Shown: in pieces, positions 27,901-42,900 of the stretch
Layout of the letters: the number at the start of each line of letters is the position of its first letter
Position numbering within the stretch: position 1 is the stretch's first letter
Source of the DNA: Liolophura sinensis
Lineage: Eukaryota > Mollusca > Polyplacophora > Chitonida > Chitonidae
DNA: 64,000 nucleotides
Direction of reading: 5' to 3'
NCBI RefSeq assembly: GCF_032854445.1
Contig: NC_088304.1
Span: 3,782,001 to 3,846,000, forward strand
The notes under the pieces: generated by a model
What the model saw: the letters and a program-made list of their open reading frames with translations, nothing else
Told to the model about the DNA's origin: nothing
Database searches by the model: none
Position numbers and translations under genes: made by a program

Positions 27901-30900
27901 GTACTGGTAATGCTAATTGTCAGTATTGAATGATGGGCTGATTTGAAGGACATAGCTAACTGACAGTGATGATGCACAAAATTAGAAACAATTGATGTCA
28001 AAGAGTAAACTGTGTTTGTGCTGGCAGGATTCCCATCATATTGTCCCAGCCATTGTATGACGCTTGTCAGATATGGTTAATGTGGAAATCTTTACAATCC
28101 TTAACATTTGGACAAACCAGTTGATCAGGTAAAGATCCTCGAGACTGGTGGAATTTCCACGTTTGTTCTGAAGCGCTTAGCAGACCAGCTGTTCGGAGAA
28201 CTGGGGTGAATAATGCCACACTGTTGTCGCAAATCATCTTCAGTTGAGAGCCTCAAATTGGCTCTGAAGCTCACCCTGACTTTGCTTTGCCCCTGTTGTT
28301 ATAAACGAGGAATTAGCCCAGTTTAAATGGCCCTTTTGTGTTTAAAGATTTGACTTGTTCGAGTAATTACACCCTTGACCAGCTGCCATCCAACAGTCGC
28401 TAACAGCTTGTCATTTTGGTGAGCAGTGTCCACGTCAAGGGGGATTACTCTGGTGCCGGAGATGGTTACGCATAGATTTTCTCTGCAAATTTGCCGTAAA
28501 AGTGTTAAATTGATGATGCATTATTCATCTATCCATTTAAATAATTGACTTCATCACATCTACGGTGTTTGAGACAGAGATAAGACCATCATTAAAATTT
28601 TTTGTTGCTGGTAACCCAACCTATCAAAAAGAAACAAGGTAGGCCCGCAGGAAATTTCTTTTTCCTTTGGTTAAAAGGGGTTTTATGGAAATTTAACATG
28701 TAGAAAAAAAGAACAGAAATTCCATAAAAAGCTGCCCTATGAAAACTTCAAGAGTAAGACCATTTGTTTGGAAGGTCAGTCTGGTTATCCCCAATGAACA
28801 GATTTGTAATAATGGCCCCAAATTCACAGATTTACTCTTCTAAAACTCGAAATTTCACAAACCAAAAATAATATTGAAAAACATAGTGAATCTTGCCTGA
28901 ATCTGCAGGGAAGTGGATAAGAATATTTTTTTATTTTTTGATTTTAATATGTGGTGAAATTTATTTAAGTTAAATATCTGTATGCAATTTTAGTATCTTC
29001 CTTGTGGGAAAACAGCTCATGTGTAGCAATACTTGTTTTGACATTGCTGTCTGTATAAAATCCAACAAAGTGAAATTTGAAATAAATTATAAATGATATA
29101 AGCTAGCAGTGTTCATTGCAAACTGTCATTGTGTCCTGAAAAAAAAGATATGTGAAAAAATAAAACAGGCTGAAAGCAATTTATTTATTATTATTATCAT
29201 TATTGTAGTTAAATTTTGATGGTTTTGCTTTCTGAAATTGTTTCTGTAAAAGAAAAGACCTCTAAAAATCGAAGTAGGCATCGCTAAATACACTGTAGAC
29301 CACTTAAAACTATGCACAAATATACTTTGATTTATTTCTTTAGATGTTTGTAAAATGAGTTAAATTTGCTCAAACATTTGACTTTTATGGTGGGCTGTAT
29401 GGACCACATTATCACAGGTTAGAAACTCTGATGTCACAGGAAGTTTAATGTAATCACCACACTTTTTACCCATGAGTGAAAGATTACTGAAATACTGTTC
29501 CTAAAAATTCCGTCCTTATGATGAATTTTAGCAAAATGAGGTGATGTGACATCAAAGTTCCTGCCATGTTTCTTGCTAGTAACTTCAGCTCTTCTGGAGA
29601 AGAAGATTTTTTAAGCTTGTCAATAAAATTCAAAATGTATGCTAAATCATATGACTAGCCAAACAGCACAAAACGTCAAAAGTTGCTTCAAATGTTTGTT
29701 ATTAAAAGTGCAAAGTTTGGTTTTGTTACCTTTACCTGATTTTTTCGAGATGTTGCAATTTTTCGAGCTAAGGACAATAATAATCTCAACGATTTCAATA
29801 GATGTCCCAATAGGATAACAGGACCCCTAATAAATAAATATTGCTGTTTGTATTAAAATGAAACTGATTTCGTAATATACAGGTGACACATTTAAGTAGT
29901 GTTACATATATATAATTCTGAATGTTTTCTCATACAAAGCCGGTCTTATATATGGATAGCAGGCTGTCACTTTAGTGGTTTGGTACACGGCACCCCACCT
30001 CTTGTACAGAGATGTTGGTTCAATCCTGGCATTCAACAGGGAAAATTTAAGTCTTGCCGCACTCTTTAACTCAGTGGCACTCAGCAGTCAACAATGCCCT
30101 TTACCACAGCCTTGCGTTCGTAGACCACCAAGTAAATGTTAGGTGTGTGGGTGTGTGTTTTATTTTTTCAGCCCTTTTTCTTTACCATATGTTTTTACTT
30201 TCACTTTCATATCATCTGAGTTTTCTGTTGTTAAGATTAGTCTTAGTTAAGAGGACTCATGTCAAGGATGGATTATGTTTCGTCAGTTTTCAGATATTTC
30301 AAGGCATTGGTCTAGACATTTTTGTTCCCAACTCTGTACATGTCCACAATTGTTATCACTTCTCTTTGTTTGCCGTTTTGTGCAGGATTCCAAAGATTTA
30401 TTTCGGAACACGAACACACAAGCAGATTGCACAGATTGTACGAGAACTCCGTAAAACATTCTACAGAGATGTCAAGTAAGTTTGGCACATCTACTTGTAA
30501 TGACAGATGAGCAAGCTTCCTGGCGATGTGTTCCTGTTGGGTAACTCATCAAAAAATTTCTACTCACTCAAGTGAAAAATTCCAGTGCACTTGAGGGTAA
30601 CTTTTCTAAGCATTCCAGTTTTTTTGCCAAAGCATAAAAAAAAAAGAGTGATGTATTTTACAATATGGGTTTTTGTTCTATATTTTGGTTTTGTTAGCTA
30701 TTTTTATCCCGCTTTCTCTTCCCTCTCATTATAACATGCTTCAGAACAATTTATTGATTTATTTGATTGGTGTTTTACGCCGTACTCAAGAATATTTCAC
30801 TTGTACGATGCCAGCCAGCATTATGGTGGGAGGAAACCAGGAATAGCCCAGGGGAAATCCACGTCCATCTGCAGGTTGCTGGCAGACCTTCCCACATAAG

Positions 30901-33900
30901 GCCCACTTCAGTACAACACGCGCTACAATATAACATGGTTGTCACAGAATTGTTTTTGCACACATACTGTACAAAAGTTTTCAGTGAAGAAAACCTTAAC
31001 ATTTGGTAAATATTACTTGCGATCTTTTTTTTTTATTCAGTAAAAACCAAAATATTATGTTGATGTTGCTTACAGTTAACATCGAGTATTGTTTCTTTCT
31101 ATATTGTACATGTCATAGGCTAACATGAACTTCTCTATGCTTCACTTATAACATGGTCGGCTGATTTTTCCCCCAACAACAGCGTTGCTTTATGGTTTAA
31201 TCTTTCTTTTAAGAAGCTTAGGCTTTGTAGTGCTTTTTCAGAACTTGAGGACAAGCAGCCTAGGGTAAACAACTTCCCTTTGCTAGGTACATTCTATCTG
31301 ACAAATCACTCAACTTTAAAAAGCTACAGCCAGAATAGCAAGAGTTGGGTTTGAATTTGTGACTGCACTGTTAACGTCTGATTGTCTGCATAATAAACCC
31401 CAATGCTTGATCACTCGCATTGATTTGTGAAGACTGTGCCATAAAACAGATGAGTGGTAAAATAGAAGAAATAGTGCAGTCTCTGATGTAATATTGTGTA
31501 ACAAATTAAATCTCAATTTGTCCATGTTTCAATGTGTAAATAAATAAATTCTATTCTTATTTAATTTGTTTAGTCACAAACCTTCATTGCTGACTGCATC
31601 CCTTTCTCAAGGGTACTAGGTAAAGGGAGGTAATATGTGTGATGACTGACAGGAGTTCTTCCCCTTGTTCCACAGGATGACCATCCTGGCCAGTCGGGAA
31701 CATACGTGTATTCATCCTGCAGTGTCAAAATCTTCCAGTAAGAACGATGGATGCCGGGACTTACTAGATGTGAGTGTTTTAATACACATTAGCGCTGTCT
31801 AATAAGTGAAAAATCCCTGTGTACAACATAAATGAATCAAATAAACAAGGCAATAAATTGTAATCAGTTTACAAAAAAGCAGTCTTCATTAAACCTGATA
31901 ACTCAGATAGGTGTTATATTAGCATAATTTTATTTTGCCTCTTAAAGGTGTTTATATGCAATATTCAGTTAGGATTAATGTTTAGGTTTGAGCCTAAAAG
32001 AGCTAAGAAATAGCAACATTGTTTTGGGGGGGGGGATTTATATATATTATCAAGGCAATTGCCCAATAGGGACCTCAACAGGTGGAAATCAGGGGCATGA
32101 ACCAGCGACAACTTACAGCCTTAGAGCTGTCAGCAAAGCAGCGGTGACATCCTGCCACTGCAGGTAACCTGTGTGGGAAATAGTGGTTGTTTGCCACTCA
32201 TACCAAAAGCCATATAGTCTTCAGTGAGCGAAAAGTATAAGCACAAACAGAAGAGCAATTATTTGCCGGGTGTGTGCTTCGCGAAAAAAATTATTACTGC
32301 CAAATCCATTAAAGCAAACATACTGCAAACTAAAGTGGATTGTAATACAGTGGTTAAATCTTTTTCATCTCACCTTCTTTAGGGCCCAGGCTGTTTGTTC
32401 AACAATAATGTGAGAAAGATCAGTTCCCAGAATGTACTTCAAAATTTCTACGGTCAGGGCACGGCCTGGGACATAGAAGACTTGGTTACCCTTTGCAGCG
32501 AGAGGCGTGTTAAAGTGAGTGATCTGAGCGAGAAATGTCATCATCCTGAGAGGTTCTGTGTTATGATAGGTATCGATATATTGGTTGTTCTAATGTGTAA
32601 TGTGAGGCAGTGACACAAAATAATTACAAACATATTTTAGCTGCCACAATTTAGCTCGGGAAATTGCTTGCTGTGTCTCTGCATGTCAAATTTTTGACTT
32701 CCTATCTTTCAACACGGTTTATTCATTTAAAGAGCTACATCAGTGTCAAAACAATTGCGCCTTAAATGATATAGTGTTAAATGATAGTATGTGATCCTTT
32801 CCCAAATTATCCAAAACAAAAACACATTTGCTTTAATTGATTAAAACCGCAAATGTAAGTCTTGGGGGATCATTCTGTCATTTCCATGCATAAGTCAGAT
32901 GATTTTGAGAACAAAGTTAACCACTAATTAAATATTAAATGAATCGGTGCATGGTGTTCACTCAGAGGTATGGAAGACTTACTGTTATTTTCACCTCAGG
33001 CTTGTCCTTATTATGTGAGTCGAGGTCTCAGAGGAGAGTCAGACATCGTCTTCTGTCCCTACAACTATCTGGTTGATCCCATCATCAGGAAAACTGTGAG
33101 TTATCTGCAGTTTTTGGCTCATTATGTTAACATTTAATTATCCCATCAAGTAAAGTAAAATTTTGAACTAATATTTCATCCATTTCAGACGTTACTCATT
33201 TTGCCTGAAGTAAATTTACTTAATTTATTATGAAAAACACAGCCAAATAAAGAAATCCACACCAAATGAGTGTCTAAAAATACATTCACTTATTTTTTTT
33301 TTTTGGATGGAACTAGAATTAAATTAAATGCATTTAAATATTTGAATCTTAAGGTTGGGATTTATGAAGCATATTCATATTGTTCAATGTCCCAACATTT
33401 TGCACTAAAACATATCCATAACATTCTGATTGTAGGCACATTTTGTGAAGAACAAACAAAAATGTTTGTAAATTTAACAATTCCCAATACAATCAATGTG
33501 GCACATTGTGTTCTAACATTTTAATGCATTTAATTTTCGTCAAGAAGAAGATAAAAAGAAGTTTTCAGTGGTTTGTCTGATGATAATACTGACATAATTG
33601 AATAATCCTCTGCTCTTGTTGTCATGACAACAGATGGAGATTAACATAAAGGAGGAGATAATTATCCTTGATGAAGCTCACAACATTGAGGATTCAGCGC
33701 GGGAAGCCGTCAGCAAGTGTATCGAACACGACAGCCTAACTAAGATTATCAAAGAGCTGGACGACTTAGGTAAGACATTCATACTTGTACCAGGTCAGGT
33801 CATGCCAAAGACAGATTGCTTAATGGCCTAATGGTTAGAGCACCCATCTCAAAGTCGGGAGACCTAGGATCAAACCCGGGTCAGATCATACCAAAGGCTT

Positions 33901-36900
33901 TAAAAATGATGTTGCTACCTAGCTAGGAGCTCAGCACTGAGAGGTTAGAGTGAGGAAACGGGACTGGTTTGCCTGGTGTCAGTATAATGTGACTAGGTGG
34001 GATGTCATGTCTGGTGGCTTCAGCATGATACTTTGGCGACATGGACTTGCCCTGCCACATGAAGACAAAATATATCTACACACACCTGATGACTCCTAGT
34101 CTTCATATGACTGAAAAATTGTTACCTATTTACGAGAACGGTATCTAGAATGTGATCAGTGAGAACTGGGATTTCACATTACGTGAACTGTATCCGGAAT
34201 GTGATCAGTGAGAAGTGGGATTTCACGTTACACGAACTGTATCCGGCATGTGATCAGTGAGAAGTGGGATTTCACATTATGTGAACTGTATCCGGAATGT
34301 GATCAGTGAGAAGTGGGATTTCACGTTACACGAACTGTATCCGGCATGTGATCAGTGAGAAGTGGGATTTCACATTACATGAACTGTGTCCGGAATGTGA
34401 TCAGTGAGAACTGGGATTTCACCTTACACGAACTGTATCCAGCATGTGAGAAGTGAGAACTGGGATTTCACGTTACACGAACTGTATCCGGCATGTGATC
34501 AGTGAGAAGTGGGATTTCACATTAAGTGAACTGTATCCAGAATGTGATCAGTGAGAACTGGGATTTCACGTTACACGAACTGTATCCGGCATGTGGGAAG
34601 TGGGATTTCACATTACATGAACTGTATCCAGAATGTGATCAGTGAGAAGTGGGATTTCACCTTACACGAACTGTATCCAGAATGTGATCAGTGAGAAGTG
34701 GGATTTCACGTTACACGAACTGTATCCGGCATGTGAGAAGTGGGATTTCACATTACACGAACTGTATCCGGCATGTGATCAGTGAGAAGTGGGATTTCAC
34801 ATTACATGAACTGTATCCGGAATGTGATCAGTGAGAAGTGGGATTTCACATTACACGAACTGTATCCGGAATGTGATCAGTGAGAAGTGGGATTTCACAT
34901 TACGTGAACTGTATCCGGAATGTGATCAGTGAGAAGTGGGATTTCACGTTACACGATCTGTATCCGGCATGTGATCAGTGAGAAGTGGGATTTCACGTTA
35001 CACGAGCTGTATCCGGCATGTGATCAGTGAGAAGTGGGATTTCACATTACACGAGCTGTATCCGGCATGTGATCAGTGAGAAGTGGGATTTCACATTACG
35101 TGTCCCTAATGTGATCAGTGAGAAGTGGGATTTCACATTACATGAACTGTATCCGGAATGTGATCAGTGAGAAGTGGGATTTCACATTACGTGAACTGTG
35201 TCCGGAATATGATCAGTATAGTGACCATAACAAATAAAAGCCTAAAAAAATAACTATAAAAAATAAAAGAAATAGACAAACTGTTGAATTATCTCCCTGA
35301 AGTAGCCACATGTGATTGAATAGTTTGTATTTTACATTGGTACTTAACTCTGTGATAATGCACATTTTATCTTACAGTTAAGAGAGAAGTTAAGGAATTT
35401 GAGCACCAAGAGCTTCTTCAAATGGTAAGAATGATTTTACTGTTTTAGGATTAGGACAAATGTTGTTTGTGTGTGAAGGTTTGTCTTCACTGTTTTGTGG
35501 AGTGCAAATAATATCATACTCCATTGTTATACCAGTCAAATTTCACCACCCAAAAACTGGGAACACCACAAGTTAACAATTCGTTATCAGTGCTGTGAGT
35601 GTATACAAACAGGGGCCATACCTCCAAATTATCTGTAGCCCACCAGAAAGTGCAATAAAAAATATCTTAGCCGAGTCTGCCATTTTGCCTGTCAACACAT
35701 CCTGCGAAATCCTGTGCATTCAATGTGACATATCGAGTATTTTGATTGGCCACACTTGGAATCCAATCTGTTTTATTGGATAAACTCAGATGGTATTTGA
35801 TTGGTCAACCTGATGTTGTAAATCTGGATTGGTGGATGTCATTGAGAAGGTGGTTTTAGACCATATATCTTACAGCACATGTACCCCTCTCTACGCTGGC
35901 TTTACACCACTGCCACCTTTGGACAAGATTGACCTTTCTTACCACAGATATGCACATAGGCTTGCTTTGACTTAGCCTTGCCTCTTTTGTCTTCACATGG
36001 AACTATTTGTTCAGCATTCAGCAATAAAATTGTTTCGGGCGTTTGGTTAGATTCATGTTGTGCATATTAAAGATAGAGATAAAGAAAATACATGTGTAAA
36101 AGTATTATTAGAAACAAAGGTTGAGATACATGCAGATTGTTTGTGTTTTCTGGCATCATGTGACCTTGTTGGTGTTGAAAATTCCTGTACAAGATTTTCT
36201 GCTTGTGGCATTGATGTAAGCCATGACCATAGAGAGTGGCGTATACGCTTGTAAGGAGTAAGGTTCAAGACCGGGTTTACACGGTCGACATTATATAATT
36301 TAATTCACCTAAATGCTTTCATTTTAGCATTTTTCAGTTGACAAATTGTACTTGATTCTGATTGATTCATCCACTTTACCAAACCACTGAAGATGGGGGT
36401 TTTTTTTGTTTTTTTTTTTTTGATTTTTTGATTAAGAAATAAGCACTGGCATCATAAGTATCATTCTGAGGCTTTTATGTGCTTCATAAAGTGCATTTTT
36501 AAAGCCATACTTCAGGTGAAATAGAAAGGTGCCTAACTCTGAAGTCAGTGATTCAAAACCTAGTGGTTTCTGCCAGCTGAGTGCACTACATGTAGAACCT
36601 GTGAGTGTGCCCAGAAAGCGTGACTCCCAAATAGCGACTGTTTTGTTACAGTGCTCACGATTGGATGATTTTATCCGGCGGAGTGGCTCTCAGTTGGAGC
36701 AGAAGAGTTTCGACCAGGCCAGCACCGTGTGGGCAGGAATGGACATAGTGGCCAGGCTTGTCCAGGTGGGCCTGGGGCCTAAGGAGTTCCCTGCTCTGCA
36801 GGTACAGTGCATAGAATGCAAGCCCTTCCTATCAAGATTTAACACTGAGAAGCACTGTTTATCTCCCTAGGAAAACTTATAAATGTGCTTTCTGCTTTTA

Positions 36901-39900
36901 AGAAAGCAGGCCAAAAAAAAACATAAACCTGTGCACAGTTATACAGTTGAAATATTGCACAATGGTAAACACAAATGAATAATAAATAAATAGATTCTGC
37001 ACAGGATGTGTGGTCACTCATTTCTTGCTGTACAGCGTGTGTTAGCAGCAGTGTGTGAAGAGGACGAGGCAGAGAAGCGTCGGGAAGGCGGACTCTTGCC
37101 ACCCCGCCTCAGCATGGGAGCTGCTAATGTCCTGGATGCATTGTTCACGATGCTGGACTTCCTCTACAGAGAGGACCTCCGATTTGTCGAAGATTATAGG
37201 TCTGTTCACAATTCATTCAGATTTTATTTTTTCCATCACTTTTACCCTTTTCTGCCCTTTTCCATTTTCTGCACTGTTCAAATAGAGCTAATCAATTTGG
37301 CTACCCTTTTGGTTCAACTTATTTTAGGCTATAAAAGTAAAATCAAGACGGTGTTGTAATATATGAACCTTAAATATGCACCTCATGAACCAGTAGTTGT
37401 AATATATGAACCTTAAATATGCGCCTCATGAACCAGCAGTTGTAATATATGAACCTTAAATATGCACCTCATGAAGCAGCAGTTGTAATACTTGATCACA
37501 CATTTTCAACATCAAATTAGAGTAAGTCCAATTTCAAAATTTTAGTATCATCGTAATTTCAGGCTCTTTTGACCTTTGGTTGAACTGAGGAACGTACAAA
37601 GGGTATAAAAAAGTAATCTCCATGCTAACGCTATAAATACTTCATAGGGGTGTGCTGATACTCCCCTGTTCATGTGTGTGAAGTTGAAATTAAACTGCTA
37701 TGATTGACTTTTTATTTTCCATCAGTTTTCTAGGTAACATTATGCACTTTTCTACTAAACATCCGTTTTCCTCCCACCGTAGTGCTGGCCATTGTCGTAT
37801 AAGTCAAGTATTCTTGAGTCTGGCGTAAAACACTAATCAAATAAATAAATCCACAAAACAAGCCCTATGTTTATGTATGCGTGTACTTTGCCATATCGTT
37901 ACCTATGCTATGGATGAAGGGTATCATTTCCCAGAATTCCATTATTGTGTGGTATCTGCGGAACATACTGGTCATACAAGTTTCTGCGATCCCAGAATGC
38001 TATTTAGTCCTTCAAAAAAGTTGTGGTGTTCAGTTATGTGTAATGAGGTGTTTTGTCTTTCAGGGTGGCCATTGTGAGGTCTACATCTTACAGCCAGACC
38101 ATGGACACGGTAAGCGTGATCTGTAGTCTTCGTTTAAGAGGTCAGGAGGATCTGTGTTTTTATTGTAAATGCCTTACACACATCCTTTGGGAATTTCTAG
38201 CATTACAAAGTTGTATTGCCCTAATTCCTCAACATTTCACATGTGCAAGAGCAACATTCTGTACAATGTATGCATAATTGAATTTGACTTTGGACATAAA
38301 CCTACATTGGTTGAGTGGGCCCATTTCAGCGTTTCACAAAAACTATAATTTTATCAGTCTGCACAGAATAACGCCTTCAGAATATTACCCCAGTAAACAC
38401 CTTGAAAGAAGCGAACAGGTTGAAGAATTACAGTACATTGTTTTCTTGGTTGTAGTCTGGCCAGTGGCTGACCAGCAGAAAAAACAAAGGTAAGTGAGCA
38501 TAAGCTGGGCATAAATAGACATTCTATAAGTTGATCATCCAATTAGTTGCTCAGTCAAGTTTTGACGTCCTATTTTCTAACAGGGACATGCTATCTGTGT
38601 AGCTTGGGTCATGCTATCTGTGTAGCTTGGGTCATGCTATCTGTGTAGCTTGGGTCATGCTATCTGTGTAGCTTGGGACATGCTATCTGTGTAACATGGG
38701 TCATGCTATCTGTGTAGCTTGGGTCATGCTATCTGTGTAACATGAGTCATGCTATCTGTGTAGCTTGGGTCATGCTATCTGTGTAACATGGGTCATGCTA
38801 TCTGTGTAGCTTGGGTCATGCTATCTGTGTAACACGAGTCATGCTATCTGTGTAGCTTGGGTCATGCTATCTGTGTAGCATGGGTCATGCTATATGTGTA
38901 GCTTGGGTCATGCTATCTGTGTAACATGGGTCATGCTATCTGTAAAACATGGGTCATGCTATCTGTGTTTGAGTGAACACACAACCCTACACCAGGAAAT
39001 GTCACAGCTATCTGTGTAGCATGGGTCATGCTATCTGTGTAGCATGGGTCATGCTATATGTGTAGCTTGGGTCATGCTATCTGTGTAACATGGGTCATGC
39101 TATCTGTAAAACATGGGTCATGCTATCTGTGTTTAAGTGAACATACAACCCTACACCAGGAAATGTCACAGCTATCTGTGTAGCTCGGGTCATGCTATCT
39201 GTGTAGCATGGGTCATGCTATCTGTGTAGCATGGGTCATGCTATCTGTGTAACATGGGTCATGCTATCTGTGTAGCATGGGTCAAGGTATCTGTGTAGCT
39301 TGGGTCATGCTATCTGTGTAACATGAGTCATGCTATCTGTGTAACATGAGTCAAGCTATCTGTGTAACATGGGTCATGCTATCTGTGTAGCATGGGTCAT
39401 ACACTTAATGAAGGTTTGAGTGAACACACAACCCTACACCTGTCACAGCTGTCACAGCTATGTGTATAGAAAATTTGTTTCTTGAAGACGTAATTACCGT
39501 AAATACAAAGTGAACATATGATAGTCTTGTCTTGAATATTTCTTCTTTAAAAGTCATTGAGACATTTTAGGAAATTGTAACCAAACTGTTGAAAATGTTC
39601 TTAAACTGTGCATTTACAAATTTTATTACAGCTGTATGAGTTGATTTTGGGTTAAAATTTTTGACATCGTTTTAGCAAGAGCCATTTACTTAATTTGAGG
39701 GGGTGGGGACGGCAGTGTGCAAGACCAAATTGTCTTGCGAATTTTGCTTGTTGTAAATGTGATTCATCGTTCTAACAATGACTGTGATTTTGGGATAAAG
39801 TTTTATAGAAATGGATTTACTAATTTTGTGAAAGGGAAAGGCATCATAAATTTCAGTTTGCTAACCTACATTTTTATTGATATGTCAACAAACAAGAAAC

Positions 39901-42900
39901 TATATAGATTTCATCTCTTTGTAGGCAGACGAGAAATGCGCCAAGTTTTCACTCTCAACTTCTGGTGTTTGAACCCTGCAGTGGTATGTTATATTGTCTT
40001 TTATTACTTTGCAAAAGATTAAGAAAAATTCTGATTCATTTTGAATAGTGTGACTAAAATGCTGACTGTCATGGAACGCTTCATTGCTCTGGAAGAATCT
40101 TGTCCTGTGTTGTTACAAATGTTTATAGCTCCATTGCCACACAAAACCACATTTTATTTTTAGGTTTTCTCTATACCATAAATTTTAAGAGTAGATCAAG
40201 ACAGATCACTGTTGTCAAACCTTGGATGTTGGTTTCTTTTTTAAAAAATGGAAAACTCACGTTTGTGGAGGTTGAGGAAGCTTCACTGCACATTTCGGGC
40301 ACATGGCAAATACTATTTATAACTCTCCTATAAAATGCAAACCATTGCCCATCATCTTTTTCTCTTGCAACTGCAGGCATTTTCGGACTTTGCTCTGGTG
40401 CGTAACATTGTGTTAACCAGCGGTACTCTGTCTCCGATGAGCTCATTTAGCTCCGAGTTAGGAATGTCGTTTCCAATCCAGTTAGAGGCCAATCATGTCA
40501 TCAAGGACTCGCAGGTATTTTTCCCTATAATATATATATATGTATCTTTATAGAGTTATTTTGTGTCTCCAGTCCAAAAGGATTGATGTCTCCCTTTCAG
40601 AATGATGTAAGATTTCATGTTAGTATCAGTCCTTCAGTTTGTCTTTTAATCCATCAATAAAACTTGGCACATTTCTTGTCTGCCTACAAAGAGAAGGAAC
40701 CGGTGAAATTTAAGCACTGTCTTGTTGGTGATATATTAATAAATATGTAGGTTAGCAAACTACAATTTATGATGCCTTTCTCTTTCACAAAATTAGTAAA
40801 TCCATTGCCTTGAAACTTTATGCAGGTGTGGGTTGGCAGCATCGGTGAGGGTCCATCAGGAGGTAAACTCCAGGCAACCTACAGGAACACAGAGACGTTT
40901 GGCTTCCAAGATGAGCTGGGCAAGCTAGTGCTGGAGGTGTGCAGGGTGAGTAACTGGGACATCAAACAGGATGGATGAGCTGGGCAAACTAGTGCTGAAG
41001 GTGTGCAGGGTGAGTAACTGGGACATCAAACAGGATGCATGAGCTGGGCAAACTAGTGCTGAAGGTGTGCAGAGTTGGTAACTCTGATGTCAAACAGAAT
41101 GGATGAGCTGGGCAGACTAGTGCTGAAGGTGTGCAGAGTGAGTAACTGGGATGCCAAACAGGATGGATGAGCTGGGCAGACTAGTGCCGAAAGTGTGCAG
41201 AGTGAGTAACTGGGATGCTAAACAGGATGGATGAGCTGGGTAGACTAGTGCTGAAGGTGTGCAGGGTGAGTAACTGGGACGGCAAACAGAATGGATGAGC
41301 TGGGCAGACTAGTGCTGAAAGTGTGCAGGGTGAGTAACTGGGACGTCAAACAGGATGGATGATGTGGGCAAACTAGTATTGAAAGTGTTCAGGGTGAGTA
41401 GGACATCAAACAGGGTGGATGAGCTGGGCAGACTAGTGCTGAAAGTGTGCAGGGTGAGTAACTGGATGGTCAAAAAGCTTGATTTGAACAGAAATGTTGT
41501 AAAACTGTTTTGTGAACACTAACCTGTACCTTTGATAACAATGTTTTAGTCATGAATAACATTTAATTTTTTTCACAGATATGGTGTGGTTTTGGCTCTT
41601 TGATCACCGCATGCCCTCAAATATTTGACACCAGTTTTGATCACTCAAAAAAGTTGGAAGTTCATTATGAAATGGAACCTGGAAGTTTACACAGCCTTGG
41701 TTTCTGAGATATTTTGGCTTTTCTAAATGCTAAGGCTCACATGTTTCCTGAAACCTATCATTGGAAGAAGAAACATTCATGTCATAATTCTAACAATATT
41801 TTCCGGCTATTCCTCATGGAGTTCTGTGTTTCGGGCTATTCCTCATGGAGTTCTGTGTTTCGGGCTATTCCTCATGGAGTTCTGTGTTTCGGGCTATTCC
41901 TCATGGTGTTCTGTGTTTCAGGCTATTCCTCATGGAGTTGTGTGTTTCAGGCTATTCCTCATGGTGTTCTGTGTTTCAGGCTATTCCTCATGGAGTTCTG
42001 TGTTTCAGGCTATTCCTCATGGAGTTCTGTGTTTCAGGCTATTCCTCATGGAGTTTTGTGTTTCAGGCTCTTCCTCATGGAGTTTTGTGTTTCAGGCTAT
42101 TCCTCATGGAGTTGTGTGTTTCAGGCTATTCATCATGGAGTTTTGTGTTTCGGGCTATTCCTCATGGTGTTCTGTGTTTCAGGCTATTTCTCATGGAGTT
42201 CTGTGTTTCAGGCTATTCCTCATGGAGTTGTGTGTTTCAGGGTATTCCTCATGGTGTTCTGTGTTTCAGGCTATTCCTCATGGAGTTCTGTGTTTCAGGC
42301 TATTCCTCATGGAGTTCTGTGTTTCAGGCTCTTCCTCATGGAGTTTTGTGTTTCAGTCTCTTCCTCATGGAGTTGTGTGTTTCAGGCTATTCCTCATGGA
42401 GTTGTGTGTTTCAGGCTCTTCTTCATGGAGTTCTGTGTTTCAGGCTATTCTTCATGGAATTGTGTGTTTCAGGCTATTCTTCACAGATTTGTGTGTTTCA
42501 GGCAATTCCTCATGGAATTCTGTGTTTCAGGCTATTCTTCACAGAGTTGTGTGTTTCAGGCTATTCTTCATGGAGTTGTGTGTTCCAGGCTCTTCTTCAT
42601 GGAGTTGTGTGTTTCAGGCTCTTCTTCATGGAGTTGTGTGCTTCAGGCTCTTCCTCATGGAGTTGTGTGTTTCAGGCTCTTCCTCATGGAATTTTGTGTT
42701 TCAGGCTATTCCTCATGGAGTTCTATGTTTCAGGCTATCCCTCATGGAGTTCTATGTTTCAGGCTATTCCTCATGGAGTTCTGTGTTTCCTACCCTCATA
42801 CAAAATGCTGGACAAACTGTCAGAGCGGTGGCAGGTGAGTGGTTTCTGTTAGAGAGTGACTGGAATGAGAATCGGAATCAGAGGTTCAGTGGCTATAGAA

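Noticed and set aside
30054-30385. Hydrophobic open frame upstream of BRIP1 exon 7
   Set aside because: Intron sequence that happens to stay open into the exon; the acceptor at 30385 and the FANCJ homology mark the true start.
33820-33895. Functional tRNA gene
   Set aside because: Box A- and B-like words are present, but the segment does not fold as a cloverleaf and continues into a SINE body. The same judgement applies at 15095, 43700 and 58405.
34128-35220. Possible CRISPR array
   Set aside because: Units are head-to-tail with no unique spacers, inside a eukaryotic intron. The same applies to every other tandem array here.
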